Positions 8,313 to 16,030 of a stretch of 38,844 bases of DNA are shown here, one piece after another. The stretch is taken from NCBI GenBank assembly GCA_043742705.1, contig JAYTXY010000123.1, positions 1 through 38,844 of the forward strand, read 5' to 3'. Each line of letters starts with the position of its first letter. The stretch's first letter is position 1. A program made the translations under genes and the position numbers. This DNA is from JAPLDA01 sp043742705 (GTDB lineage Bacteria > Bacteroidota > Bacteroidia > AKYH767-A > 2013-40CM-41-45). The notes below the pieces were generated by a model. The model worked only from the letters and a program-made list of their open reading frames with translations. It was not told the DNA's origin and did not search any database.

Positions 8313-9614
8313 ATGAAAAACGCTTCCTGCTTTTTTTCAATACTTGTTGTAACATGGGTTGCTTTTTTCTTCGGATGTAAAAAAGAAGATAAAACAGCGC
8401 CTGTTGTTCAAATAAGTCGTCCGGCATCAGGCACCAATTTTAATGCTGGAGACACTGCCTTCGTGGAAGCTAGTATCAGTGATGAAACTCAACTTTCATC
8501 CGTGAGCGTTCGTTTGGTGAATTCAAGTTACATCGCAGTCGGAAGCGATGTTTCAGTTGCCGTTTCGGGTAATCAGTTATCCATTAATGTTCAGTATGTG
8601 ATAGAGAATCTGAATCTGCCAACCGGAAATTATCTTTTTGATGTAATTGCTTCAGATGGCGTGAATGAAACAAATGCTTACGTAACGATTCATATAAACG
8701 AGTTGCCAAGAGTTCGTAAAGGAATCTTTTTAATGTCCGGAGCAAACAGGTTTTCACATCATATTTCAAATGTGGATTCATTTCACATTCCTCATGCATT
8801 GATAAACGTAAGCGGAGATTACAAAGCTTCAGCTATTCATTCATTTAACCATGAGTTGTTTATCATCGGAGATACAATCGGAGACTTCAACGCTTTTGAT
8901 CTGAATACCAATTTATCACTGTGGTCATACCCTTCACTTTCTGTTTCTATTCCAACCTTCAGAAATTTATTTTTTACTGATGATTTAGTTTACGTTTCTT
9001 ATTTCGATGGAAACATAAGAGCTTACGACAAAAATGGAAGTCAGAAATATGCGATTCAGCAAACAGGAAATTTCATTCCGAATGTTGTCTTCAAAAACAA
9101 TTACTACTTTTTCGCGGAAATCTATTATCCAACTTTACATCAGAATAAGATTGGAGTTTTCTACCTCACTTCCGGCGTGGAAAGGCAAGAAAGAAATCAG
9201 GACATAAATCTTAAAAACATGTACACGCTTGATGCAGGACATCTTCTCTTGTTTGGAAATGACACCGCGGCAGGACAAGGCAAAATTGAATTGTATAATG
9301 TGACAGGGAATGGAACAACTTTATTGCATACTATTCCTTCGGGAACTTTGTTCCAGGTGAAACAGGTAAACAGCTCCAATTATCTGATTTCACATTCTTC
9401 AGGTATATATCGTTATGATTATTCATTGAACAGTCTGACGCCTTTTATTACGGGACTTCCCGTTTATGCTATGGAGTACGATGATGTGAACGGAGAAATT
9501 TTTTCAGCATCAGGAAACCTGGTGAACGTTTACAATTCAACAACAGGAAGTCTTAACTACACGATTACAAATCCTGATTCGGTGATGGATGTGAAAATCT
9601 GGTACAACAAATAG
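8313..9614 (+). CDS. Predicted lipoprotein with Ig-like domain and beta-propeller-like region
   Basis: 433 residues. The N-terminus has a hydrophobic segment followed by FFFGCKKED, a lipobox-like site giving a lipidated Cys at residue 22. Residues about 30-125 (APVVQISRPASGTNFNAGDT ...) look like a bacterial Ig/cadherin-type fold for chromatin-free extracellular use. The remainder has repeated short strands (ALINVSGDYKASAIHSF, NLFFTDDLVYVSYFDGN, GEIFSASGNLVNVYNS) suggesting a beta-propeller similar to PQQ/WD-like proteins. Acidic residues after the Cys are scarce, so surface export cannot be decided from this alone. It stands alone between divergent dnaB and convergent guaD. No specific function is recognised. 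Confidence 0.75.
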   Translation: MKNASCFFSILVVTWVAFFFGCKKEDKTAPVVQISRPASGTNFNAGDTAFVEASISDETQLSSVSVRLVNSSYIAVGSDVSVAVSGNQLSINVQYVIENLNLPTGNYLFDVIASDGVNETNAYVTIHINELPRVRKGIFLMSGANRFSHHISNVDSFHIPHALINVSGDYKASAIHSFNHELFIIGDTIGDFNAFDLNTNLSLWSYPSLSVSIPTFRNLFFTDDLVYVSYFDGNIRAYDKNGSQKYAIQQTGNFIPNVVFKNNYYFFAEIYYPTLHQNKIGVFYLTSGVERQERNQDINLKNMYTLDAGHLLLFGNDTAAGQGKIELYNVTGNGTTLLHTIPSGTLFQVKQVNSSNYLISHSSGIYRYDYSLNSLTPFITGLPVYAMEYDDVNGEIFSASGNLVNVYNSTTGSLNYTITNPDSVMDVKIWYNK

Positions 9615-9618
9615 GAGG

Positions 9619-9689
9619 CTACGAATTACGAATTTATACTAATGTACAAACACGACATTCGTAAATTCGTACTGATTGCTAATTCGTAG
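9619..9689. repeat. ACGAAT palindromic intergenic repeat, copy 1
   Basis: The element starts with CTACGAATTA (9619-9628) and ends with its exact reverse complement TAATTCGTAG (9680-9689), with further ACGAAT/ATTCGT words between. Its first 29 bases match 36552-36580 with two differences, so it is a dispersed family. It lies between convergent genes and could act in transcript 3'-end formation. Confidence 0.7.
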
Positions 9690-9715
9690 AATATCAAATC
9701 AAGAGACTTCTTAAT

Positions 9716-10189
9716 TCAATAAGAAACCTTGTCTGTTTTTCTTTGCCATTCATTAAAAGCTTCCAGCGCTTCGTCATGAAGCAATTGCTCAACGGCAATT
9801 TTTCTGTCTTTCAGTTCGCACTGAATTTCCTTGTAGATAAATGCATCGTCAAAATTAATTTTCGCTGCATCTTCTTTGGTATTGGCGAAATACACTTTAT
9901 CGGGGCGTGCCCAGTAAATGGCTGAAAGGCACATCGGGCAAGGTTCGCAGCTTGTATAAATTTCGCAGCCTGTGAGTTGAAAATCGTTCAGCACTTTACA
10001 CGCTTCACGAATTGCAACCACTTCTGCATGTGCAGTAGGATCATTTGTTGAAACAACTTTGTTGTAACCGCGCGCAATCACCTTTCCATCCTTCACTACT
10101 ACAGCACCAAAAGGACCACCCGTGTTGCTGCGCATCGTTTCAAAAGAAAGACGAATGGCTTCGCGCATGAAATCTTTTTTATCACTCAT
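9716..10189 (-). CDS. guaD: Guanine deaminase (CDA fold)
   Basis: 157-residue cytoplasmic zinc enzyme that converts guanine to xanthine and ammonia in purine salvage/catabolism. The zinc site is visible: HAE at residues 54-56 (His ligand and catalytic Glu) and PCPMC at 83-87 (two Cys ligands). Overall pattern, including GGPFGAVVVKDG, NDPTAHAEV, TSCEPCPMCL, AIYWARPDKV, FDDAFIYKEI and the C-terminal Tyr, follows Bacillus-type GuaD (156 aa) rather than TadA. It follows accA by 59 bases on the same strand and may be co-transcribed. The main alternative is another nucleoside deaminase of the same fold. Confidence 0.88.
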   Translation of the reverse strand: MSDKKDFMREAIRLSFETMRSNTGGPFGAVVVKDGKVIARGYNKVVSTNDPTAHAEVVAIREACKVLNDFQLTGCEIYTSCEPCPMCLSAIYWARPDKVYFANTKEDAAKINFDDAFIYKEIQCELKDRKIAVEQLLHDEALEAFNEWQRKTDKVSY

Positions 10190-10248
10190 GATTCAATAAG
10201 AAAAACGAAAATTGAATTTAATGTATATGAAAGCAACACAAAAATGTG

Positions 10249-11244
10249 CTACGCATTCGGAACTTCAACCTTTTTATTTACGACAGGAGTTTCTTCCACC
10301 ACCACTCCCATTTTGCAGAATTTATCGATCCTGTTTTTTACCAGCGACTTTTTATCCATCTTCATCAACACAGAAAGATGATTTAGTATTTCACCCTTTA
10401 CGATAGTATGCATCTGGTCAGGGAATGTATGTGCGCCACCAATCGGTTCGCGGATGATTCCATCAATCAGGTTTTGCTTCAGCATATCTTCTGCGGTGAG
10501 TTTGAGAACTTCTGCGGCTCTCTCCTTATAATCCCAGCTTCTCCATAAAATAGAAGAACAGGATTCCGGAGAAATAACAGAGTACCAGGTATTCTCAAGC
10601 ATCAGCACTTTATCACCGATACCAATTCCCAGTGCTCCACCGGAAGCACCTTCACCGATGATAATGCAAATCACAGGAACTTGTAGCTTCGCCATTTCAA
10701 AAAGATTCCTTGCAATGGCTTCACCTTGTCCGCGCTCCTCAGCTTCCAATCCGGGATATGCTCCTGGGGTATCGATCAATGTAACAACGGGCTTGTCAAA
10801 TTTTTCAGCAAGCTTCATCAGTCGCAATGCTTTGCGATAACCTTCGGGGTTCGCCATTCCAAAATTCCGGTACTGGCGCAACTTGGTAGTATTTCCCTTT
10901 TGCTGACCGATGAACATGATGGTTTGTCCGTCCACACTTCCGAATCCGCCAACAATGGCTTTGTCATCACTTACTGTACGATCACCGAATAACTCGATGA
11001 AATTATTTTCCGTCATCGCGTTGATATAACTCAGCGAGTACGGTCGATCCTGGTGACGCGACAACTGCACACGCTGCCAGGCAGTGAGGTTGCCGTAAAT
11101 TTTTTTCCGGGTATCTTCAAGTTTCCTTTCCAGTTCAGCAACGGTTTTGCTGACGTCAATTTTGCTTTTCTCACCAATTTGCTTTTGCTTTTCAATCTGC
11201 TCGATCAAATCTTCAATTGGTTTTTCGAAATCAAGAAATGTCAT
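10249..11244 (-). CDS. accA: Acetyl-CoA carboxylase carboxyltransferase subunit alpha
   Basis: 331-residue subunit that, with AccD, transfers the carboxyl group from biotin on AccB to acetyl-CoA, giving malonyl-CoA for fatty acid synthesis. Recognised by the N-terminal helix (FLDFEKPIEDLIEQIEKQK), HQDRPYSLSYI, ELFGDR, PEGYRKALRLM, LIDTPGAYPGLEAEERGQ, GEGASGGALGIG and SVISPESCSSILW. ATG 11244 (MTFLDFE) is used rather than a TTG nine codons upstream. The gene is divergent from ispE, and the shared control region is mostly the inverted repeat at 11283-11391. guaD follows on the same strand. Confidence 0.96.
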   Translation of the reverse strand: MTFLDFEKPIEDLIEQIEKQKQIGEKSKIDVSKTVAELERKLEDTRKKIYGNLTAWQRVQLSRHQDRPYSLSYINAMTENNFIELFGDRTVSDDKAIVGGFGSVDGQTIMFIGQQKGNTTKLRQYRNFGMANPEGYRKALRLMKLAEKFDKPVVTLIDTPGAYPGLEAEERGQGEAIARNLFEMAKLQVPVICIIIGEGASGGALGIGIGDKVLMLENTWYSVISPESCSSILWRSWDYKERAAEVLKLTAEDMLKQNLIDGIIREPIGGAHTFPDQMHTIVKGEILNHLSVLMKMDKKSLVKNRIDKFCKMGVVVEETPVVNKKVEVPNA

Positions 11245-11282
11245 TGGCTTTTTATTAGAAAGAGGATGCAAGGTAATAAATG

Positions 11283-11391
11283 TCTACGAAATACTAATCC
11301 TTACGAATCTACGAATCAAGGCACAGGCATATATTCGTACATTCGTACAAATTCGTAATTCGTAGATTCGTAACAATTCGTATTTCGTAGA
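11283..11391. repeat. Long ACGAAT inverted repeat between accA and ispE
   Basis: Arms of 35 bases at 11283-11317 and 11357-11391 are near-perfect reverse complements, starting TCTACGAAATAC and containing TTACGAATCTACGAAT. The 39-base centre also holds ATTCGTAC words. The last base of the right arm is the A of the ispE ATG. It belongs to the same word family as the repeats at 9619, 22901, 36461 and 36552. Confidence 0.8.
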
Positions 11392-12209
11392 TGATTTCTT
11401 TTCCAAGCGCAAAAATAAATATCGGACTCAACATCGTTGGAAAAAGAATGGATGGTTTCCACAACATCGAAACCATTTTTTATCCTGTTCAATGGAACGA
11501 TGTTCTTGAAATTGTCAGGGATGCTGACGAAAAGAATTCCGTGAAGTTCAAGGGTTCGGGAATAAAAATGTATGGGAAAGATCAGCAGAATCTTTGCGTA
11601 AGAGCGTTTCATTTGCTCGCTGAGAGACACAATCTTTCTTCCGTAAAAATGCACTTGCATAAAATCATTCCGATTGGAGCCGGACTTGGTGGCGGATCTT
11701 CCGATGCTGCGTTCACTTTGATGTTATTGAATAAATTATTTGAACTAAAAATTTCCGATGATAAACTACAGGAATACGCTTCGGAATTGGGAAGCGATTG
11801 TTCTTTCTTTATGAGGAATAAGCCTGTGTATGCATCAGGAAAGGGAGATGTGTTTGAAGAGATAAAACTTGACCTGAAAAAATATTTTGTAGTGTTGGTA
11901 AAACCAAAGGTTCACGTCAGCACTGCGGAAGCGTATCGTTCTGTTGTTCCGGCAAAACCAACTGCATCGTTAAAGGAGCTGATTAAACTTCCCGTTGACA
12001 AATGGAAAGACACTATCTCCAACGATTTTGAAAAAACAATTTTCGAAAAATTTGCTGTGATCAAAAATGTCAAAACGAAGTTGTATAAATACGGAGCAAT
12101 TTATTCTTCGATGAGTGGTAGCGGATCAACAGTGTATGGAATTTTCAAAGAAGAAAAAAAGTTAGATGCGTCTTTTAGGAATTGTGTGGTTTGGAGTGGG
12201 CGATTGTAG
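11391..12209 (+). CDS. ispE: 4-diphosphocytidyl-2-C-methyl-D-erythritol kinase
   Basis: 272-residue GHMP-family kinase of the MEP isoprenoid pathway, phosphorylating CDP-methylerythritol at the 2-OH. Visible features: SFPSAKINIGLNIVGKRMDG at the N-terminus with the substrate-contacting Lys8, the ATP-binding loop PIGAGLGGGSSDAAF (residues 94-108), ELGSDCSFF with catalytic Asp136, and C-terminal SSMSGSGSTVYGIF. ATG 11391 abuts the inverted repeat, so any ribosome entry signal lies within repeat sequence. Use of IspE implies the MEP rather than the mevalonate route. The acetyltransferase gene follows 61 bases downstream. Confidence 0.96.
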   Translation: MISFPSAKINIGLNIVGKRMDGFHNIETIFYPVQWNDVLEIVRDADEKNSVKFKGSGIKMYGKDQQNLCVRAFHLLAERHNLSSVKMHLHKIIPIGAGLGGGSSDAAFTLMLLNKLFELKISDDKLQEYASELGSDCSFFMRNKPVYASGKGDVFEEIKLDLKKYFVVLVKPKVHVSTAEAYRSVVPAKPTASLKELIKLPVDKWKDTISNDFEKTIFEKFAVIKNVKTKLYKYGAIYSSMSGSGSTVYGIFKEEKKLDASFRNCVVWSGRL

Positions 12210-12213
12210 TTTC

Positions 12214-12236
12214 GAGTTCAAAGTTCAAAGTGCAAG
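12214..12236. repeat. TTCAAAG-word repeat
   Basis: GAGTTCAAAGTTCAAAGTGCAAGG is a short degenerate tandem of a 7-8 base word between ispE and the acetyltransferase gene. It is the kind of intergenic word repeat seen elsewhere in this window. Confidence 0.35.
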
Positions 12237-12270
12237 GTCACAGTTTAATCAGAAGATAAGAAAACTTGAA

Positions 12271-12780
12271 ATGCAATCCAGTTATAAAACAGAGCGGCTT
12301 TTATTGGAGAAATTAACTTTAGACGATACGGAATTTATTTCTGAATTGGTCAATACGGCTGAATGGATAAAATTTATCGGAGACAGAAATATTCATACGA
12401 AAGAAGATGCTGTTGCATATATCACTAGACTCATTTACAATCCGGCTATTAAGTATTGGGTAGTAAAACCGAAAGGTCAGGAAACGTCAACAGGAATCAT
12501 CACGCTGATCAAACGTGACTATTTAGAACATCACGATATTGGTTTTGCATTTCTTCCAAGATATACAAAACATGGATATGCTTTTGAAGCAACGATGGCT
12601 GTGTTGAATGATCTTGCAAAAGACGATGACCAAACATGCTTTCTCGCAACGACACTAAAAGAAAATATGAATTCAATTCATCTGCTTGAAAAGTTAGGTT
12701 TTAATTTCGACAAAGAAATTACTGTCGAAAACGAAAAACTTCTTTTGTATTCAGCTGACTCAGAAAAATTTCTCGTTTAA
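12271..12780 (+). CDS. GNAT-family N-acetyltransferase (RimJ/RimL-like)
   Basis: 169 residues. It begins YKTERLLLEKLTLDDTEFI, the standard start of Acetyltransf_3 proteins that modify protein N-termini or small molecules with acetyl-CoA. It continues with DIGFAFLPRYTKHGYAFEA (strand beta4 and the acetyl-CoA pyrophosphate-binding region, RYTKHGYA replacing the common Q/RxxGxA) and a C-terminal ENMNSIHLLEKLGFNFDKE. The frame is open back to 12166, inside ispE, but the ATG at 12271 starts the conserved fold. Likely co-transcribed with ispE and the DUF1801 gene 14 bases downstream. Substrate unknown. Confidence 0.85.
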   Translation: MQSSYKTERLLLEKLTLDDTEFISELVNTAEWIKFIGDRNIHTKEDAVAYITRLIYNPAIKYWVVKPKGQETSTGIITLIKRDYLEHHDIGFAFLPRYTKHGYAFEATMAVLNDLAKDDDQTCFLATTLKENMNSIHLLEKLGFNFDKEITVENEKLLLYSADSEKFLV

Positions 12781-12794
12781 AAATAGAATCAATC

Positions 12795-13169
12795 ATGACA
12801 AAGCCAAACGACTTTGCTGAATACATCTCAAATTTCCCAAAGGAAGCACAGCTAAAATTAAAACAACTTCGGAAAGCTGTTAAGGAAGTTGCTCCGCAGG
12901 CAAATGAAGTAATCAGTTATGGAATGCCGGCATTCAAACTGAATGGTATGTTGGTATGGTTCGCTGCGCATACAAAACACATTGGTTTTTACCCAAGAGT
13001 TTCAGGAATAGTAGCATTCAAGAAAGAGTTATCAGTTTATAAAGGTGCAAAAGGTTCTGTTCAGTTTCCGCTCGACAATCCACTTCCAATTAGGCTAGTA
13101 AAAAAAATTGTAAAGTTCAGAGTTATTGAAAATCTGAACAAAATAAAATTCAAAAAGAAAAAGACTTAA
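12795..13169 (+). CDS. DUF1801 (YdhG/YdeI-like) domain protein
   Basis: 124-residue small cytoplasmic protein. The family pattern is clear: FPKEAQLKLKQLRKAVKEVAP, EVISYGMPAFKLNGMLVWFAA, KHIGFYPRVSG, KGSVQFPLDNPLP and a Lys-rich tail (KFKKKKT). DUF1801 members include Bacillus YdhG (Fra), proposed as an intracellular iron chaperone; whether that applies here cannot be judged. It follows the acetyltransferase gene by 14 bases, suggesting one operon, and its stop is four bases from the convergent AAA+ gene's stop. Confidence 0.85.
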   Translation: MTKPNDFAEYISNFPKEAQLKLKQLRKAVKEVAPQANEVISYGMPAFKLNGMLVWFAAHTKHIGFYPRVSGIVAFKKELSVYKGAKGSVQFPLDNPLPIRLVKKIVKFRVIENLNKIKFKKKKT

Positions 13170-13173
13170 TTTT

Positions 13174-14649
13174 TTACTCTTCCTCCTTCATTCCTTTTCC
13201 CTGAAACACGGAACTGAACAAATCTTTAAACCGAAGTCCGGAGACAAGTGTGTTTTTGCTGAGCAAAGAATATTCAGCTAAGCCATGCAAAAGAAATTCC
13301 ATCATCAATAATTTCTCTTCACCTTTTGCTTTGGGAAAATATTTTTTAACGACATCATCCAAACCGGGGACAGACTGTAAAGCTGAAGCATAGTGCTTTT
13401 CAGAACTGTCGTTGAGCAAGTCAATTTCATTTCCGGCTCCGAACCAATCAATGACTTCCTTGTAAGGATTCACTTCCTTTTTTCGCTTCAGTTTTTCAGG
13501 ATCAGGAAAGTATTCTGTGAATCGAGTGCGAATTGCTTTGCTGATGAGGTTTTGCGCTACAATGAAACTTCCCTCCTGCTCGCCTTCATACACCAGTTCA
13601 ATTTTCCCTGTGATAGAAGGAATCACTCCCCAGAAATCGTTGATGCGAATAGAAGTATGATTCTCATTGTTGATCAACATCCTTCTCTCCGCTGCGCTGA
13701 ATAAATTCTCATACGCAGAAATTGCAAGTCGTGCGCTCACTCCGCTTTTCGGATCAATGAATTCATTGCTTCGTGCTTCAAAAGAAATTTGTTCCAATAA
13801 ATTTTCCACCAACTCAAATGATTTCACGGATGTCTTTTGCTGCGGAGACAACTGCGCTTCCTGAAGCGTGATCTCTTTAGACGTTTCGATATCTTTCGGA
13901 TAATGAGTAAGAATCTGGCTTTCGATACGATCTTTCAGCGGAGTCACAATGCTTCCGCGATTCGTGTAATCTTCAGGGTTAGCAGTGAAAATAAATTGAA
14001 TGTCAAGTGGAAGACGAAGTTTGAATCCGCGAATCTGAATATCTCCTTCCTGTAAAATATTGAACAAGGCAACCTGTATTCTTGCCTGAAGATCGGGCAA
14101 TTCATTGATCACAAATATTCCGCGATGCGAACGAGGAATCAATCCGAAGTGAATCACACGCTCATCAGAATAAGGAAGCTTTAGATTCGCAGCTTTGATT
14201 GGATCAACATCACCAATGAGGTCAGCAACGGAAACATCCGGAGTTGCCAGTTTCTCCGTGTAGCGCTCATCGCGATGCAGCCACTCAATCTCTGTATCGT
14301 CTCCGTGACGATCAATCAGATCCTTTGCGAAACGCGACAACGGCTGAAACGGATCATCGTTCAACTCACTCCCTTTCACAATGGGAATGTATTCATCCAT
14401 CAGCTTTGTCATCAACCGCGCAATACGTGTCTTTGCTTGTCCGCGTAAACCCAGCAACAAAATACTGTGACGTGACAGAATCGCCCGTTCGATATCAGGA
14501 ATTACCGTTTCATCAAAAGCTTTGATGCCTTCGAATATTTTTTCTTTGCGCTTGAGTTTTTCAATAAGATTATCACGCAACTCTTCGCTGATTGATTTGC
14601 TCTTATAATCTGTTTTTTTTAATTCTCCGATTGTTTTTGCTTTCATCAT
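13174..14649 (-). CDS. MoxR/magnesium-chelatase-like AAA+ ATPase
   Basis: 491 residues. AAA+ core: Walker A GLRGQAKT (67-74), Walker B-like GIFVINELPDL (177-187) with Asn182 where Asp is usual, sensor-1 FIFTANPEDY, and the IVTPLKDRI arginine-finger region. A helical lid follows with GVSARLAISAYENL (sensor 2). The Asn in INELPDL is, as recalled, common in this Bacteroidota subfamily, so activity need not be lost. A C-terminal region of about 150 residues is family specific. MoxR-like ATPases usually act with VWA proteins as chaperone or remodelling pairs, and the VWA gene lies directly upstream on the same strand, separated only by the REP-like cluster. Target complex unknown. Confidence 0.85.
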   Translation of the reverse strand: MMKAKTIGELKKTDYKSKSISEELRDNLIEKLKRKEKIFEGIKAFDETVIPDIERAILSRHSILLLGLRGQAKTRIARLMTKLMDEYIPIVKGSELNDDPFQPLSRFAKDLIDRHGDDTEIEWLHRDERYTEKLATPDVSVADLIGDVDPIKAANLKLPYSDERVIHFGLIPRSHRGIFVINELPDLQARIQVALFNILQEGDIQIRGFKLRLPLDIQFIFTANPEDYTNRGSIVTPLKDRIESQILTHYPKDIETSKEITLQEAQLSPQQKTSVKSFELVENLLEQISFEARSNEFIDPKSGVSARLAISAYENLFSAAERRMLINNENHTSIRINDFWGVIPSITGKIELVYEGEQEGSFIVAQNLISKAIRTRFTEYFPDPEKLKRKKEVNPYKEVIDWFGAGNEIDLLNDSSEKHYASALQSVPGLDDVVKKYFPKAKGEEKLLMMEFLLHGLAEYSLLSKNTLVSGLRFKDLFSSVFQGKGMKEEE

Positions 14650-14665
14650 TTTTTATGTTGTTTTT

Positions 14666-14752
14666 CCCACGATTAAAATCGTGGGTTATTTCCGAACGAT
14701 TGAAATCGTGGGTTATTAATTTATTTCGTTTTCCCACGATTGAAATCGTGGG
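14666..14752. repeat. REP-like cluster of three CCCACGATT palindromes
   Basis: Perfect palindromic units lie at 14666-14685 (CCCACGATTAAAATCGTGGG) and 14733-14752 (CCCACGATTGAAATCGTGGG). A third unit at 14694-14712 has a degenerate left arm. All are followed by GTTAT or GCTAT. Nine-base arms with a two-base centre can fold as stem-loops. Such sequences resemble REP elements mobilised by RAYT (TnpA-REP) transposases; no such gene is in the window. The cluster lies between the VWA and AAA+ genes of one presumed transcript. Confidence 0.85.
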
Positions 14753-14789
14753 CTATCTGTCTCGTGGTATCACACATTATCAAATTAAA

Positions 14790-15887
14790 TCACCGAACCT
14801 TCTTCCTCCTGTTCCTTTCATAATCTTCAAAAATATATTCTCCCAATCCTTTCAGCGAAGTGAAAAATGCTTTTCCTCCATTCGTCTCCGTAAATTCCCG
14901 GACAAATGCACGCAGATAAGGATCTTCCGCAACCATGAATGTCGTAATCGGAATTTTCAATTTGCGACACGACATTGCGAGGTTCATGCAGCGGTTTACA
15001 ATTCTTCGATCAAGTCCAAAGCTGTTTTTGTAATACTCGCCTCCTTCTTTAATGCAACTCGGCTTTCCATCCGTGATCATGAAAATCTGTTTGTTGTTAT
15101 TCTTTCTCCTCCGAAGAATATCCATGGCAAGTTCCAATCCCGCAACAGTATTTGTGTGATAAGGGCCAACCTGAAGATAAGGCAAATCTTTGATTTCAAT
15201 TTTCCATGCATCATCACCAAAAACGATAACATCCAACGTATCCTTCGGATAACGTGTGGTAATAAGTTCGCTCAGTGCCATTGCAACTTTCTTCGCCGGG
15301 GTGATGCGATCCTCGCCATATAAAATCATGGAATGTGAAATGTCAATCATCAACATAGTAGATGTTTGCATCTTCATTTCCGACTCAATCACATCGAGGT
15401 CACTTTCCATCAATGTAAAATCATTTATGCCGTGATTGATCTGTGCGTTACGGATAGAATCCGTCATCGAAAGCTGATCGAGTGAATCACCGAAACGGTA
15501 TTCGCGGTGATCGGAAGTTAACTCATCTCCTGTTCCTGTAAAATTAGTCCGGTGATTTCCGCGCGGAGCTTTTTTCAACTTTCCAAAAACTTCTTCGAGT
15601 GCACTTTTCCGAATTGTCTGTTCGCTTTTTGCTGTCAACATAAATCCACCGTTTCCATCACCATCGCGTATGTAACCTTTCTCTTTCAGATCACGGATGA
15701 AGTCAGCCATCGTATAATTATCATCAGTGAGTTTGTGTTCACGATCGAGTTCATTCAGCCAGTTGAGCGCTTCATGCACATCACCGGAAGTATACACAAG
15801 TAATTGCATGAACAAGTCAAGCAACTTCTCGAATGGAGTTTTGCCGTCATCCCTATCAACGTACTTACCGAAACGATACCCCTTCAC
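14790..15887 (-). CDS. VWA-domain protein paired with the MoxR-like ATPase
   Basis: 365 residues, no signal peptide or membrane span, so probably cytoplasmic. An N-terminal helical region of about 170 residues (TPFEKLLDLFMQLLVYTSGDV) precedes a von Willebrand A domain. Its metal-ion site is complete: DISHS at 182-186 (DxSxS), a Thr at 245/247 in GPYHTNTVAG, and ITDGKP with Asp273. The protein ends YERNRRKKVR. It starts with GTG at 15887 (MKGYRFGKY); no ATG fits. It is upstream of the AAA+ gene on the same strand and divergent from addA across 143 bases. Expected partner or adaptor of the AAA+ ATPase in metal-dependent protein remodelling; the client is unknown. Confidence 0.85.
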   Translation of the reverse strand: MKGYRFGKYVDRDDGKTPFEKLLDLFMQLLVYTSGDVHEALNWLNELDREHKLTDDNYTMADFIRDLKEKGYIRDGDGNGGFMLTAKSEQTIRKSALEEVFGKLKKAPRGNHRTNFTGTGDELTSDHREYRFGDSLDQLSMTDSIRNAQINHGINDFTLMESDLDVIESEMKMQTSTMLMIDISHSMILYGEDRITPAKKVAMALSELITTRYPKDTLDVIVFGDDAWKIEIKDLPYLQVGPYHTNTVAGLELAMDILRRRKNNNKQIFMITDGKPSCIKEGGEYYKNSFGLDRRIVNRCMNLAMSCRKLKIPITTFMVAEDPYLRAFVREFTETNGGKAFFTSLKGLGEYIFEDYERNRRKKVR

Positions 15888-15977
15888 AGGAAATTATAAA
15901 TTGGAAATTTTGAATTATAAATTTAAGACGAATTTACGAATAAATACAACGATCCACATTCTATAAAAAATCTTCTA

Positions 15978-16010
15978 TTCTTGATTCCTGATTCTTGCCT
16001 CTTGACTCTC
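15978..16010. repeat. TCTTGA-word repeat (reverse of the 5129 copy)
   Basis: CTCTTGACTCTC at 15999-16010 is the exact reverse complement of GAGAGTCAAGAG at 5129-5140, preceded by TTCTTGATTCCTGATTCTTG. It lies immediately upstream of the addA -7 box, in the divergent VWA/addA region. Confidence 0.5.
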
Positions 16011-16018
16011 TTTTACAC

Positions 16019-16026
16019 TACATTTG
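16019..16026 (+). promoter_or_regulatory. Possible -7 box directly before addA
   Basis: TACATTTG matches TAnnTTTG and is followed by AAAC and then the GTG start. TTG triplets at 15995-15997 and 16002-16004 are -33 candidates, at 21 and 14 bases. Use of this box would give a leaderless or nearly leaderless transcript, the same arrangement as before dnaB. Confidence 0.4.
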
Positions 16027-16030
16027 AAAC

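Noticed and set aside
9716..10189. TadA (tRNA adenosine deaminase) for the CDA-fold gene
   Set aside because: The FDDAFIYKEI segment and C-terminal Tyr follow guanine deaminase.
12166..12270. Extension of the acetyltransferase into the end of ispE
   Set aside because: The extra residues have no family similarity and overlap ispE coding sequence; the conserved fold begins at ATG 12271.
14666..14752. CRISPR array
   Set aside because: The units are near-symmetric palindromes with unequal, very short spacing and decayed copies, and no cas genes are present.
14592..15323. 243-residue plus-strand open frame
   Set aside because: It lies across the REP cluster and antisense to the VWA gene, whose metal-site motifs are unmistakable; the translation looks like low-complexity antisense.
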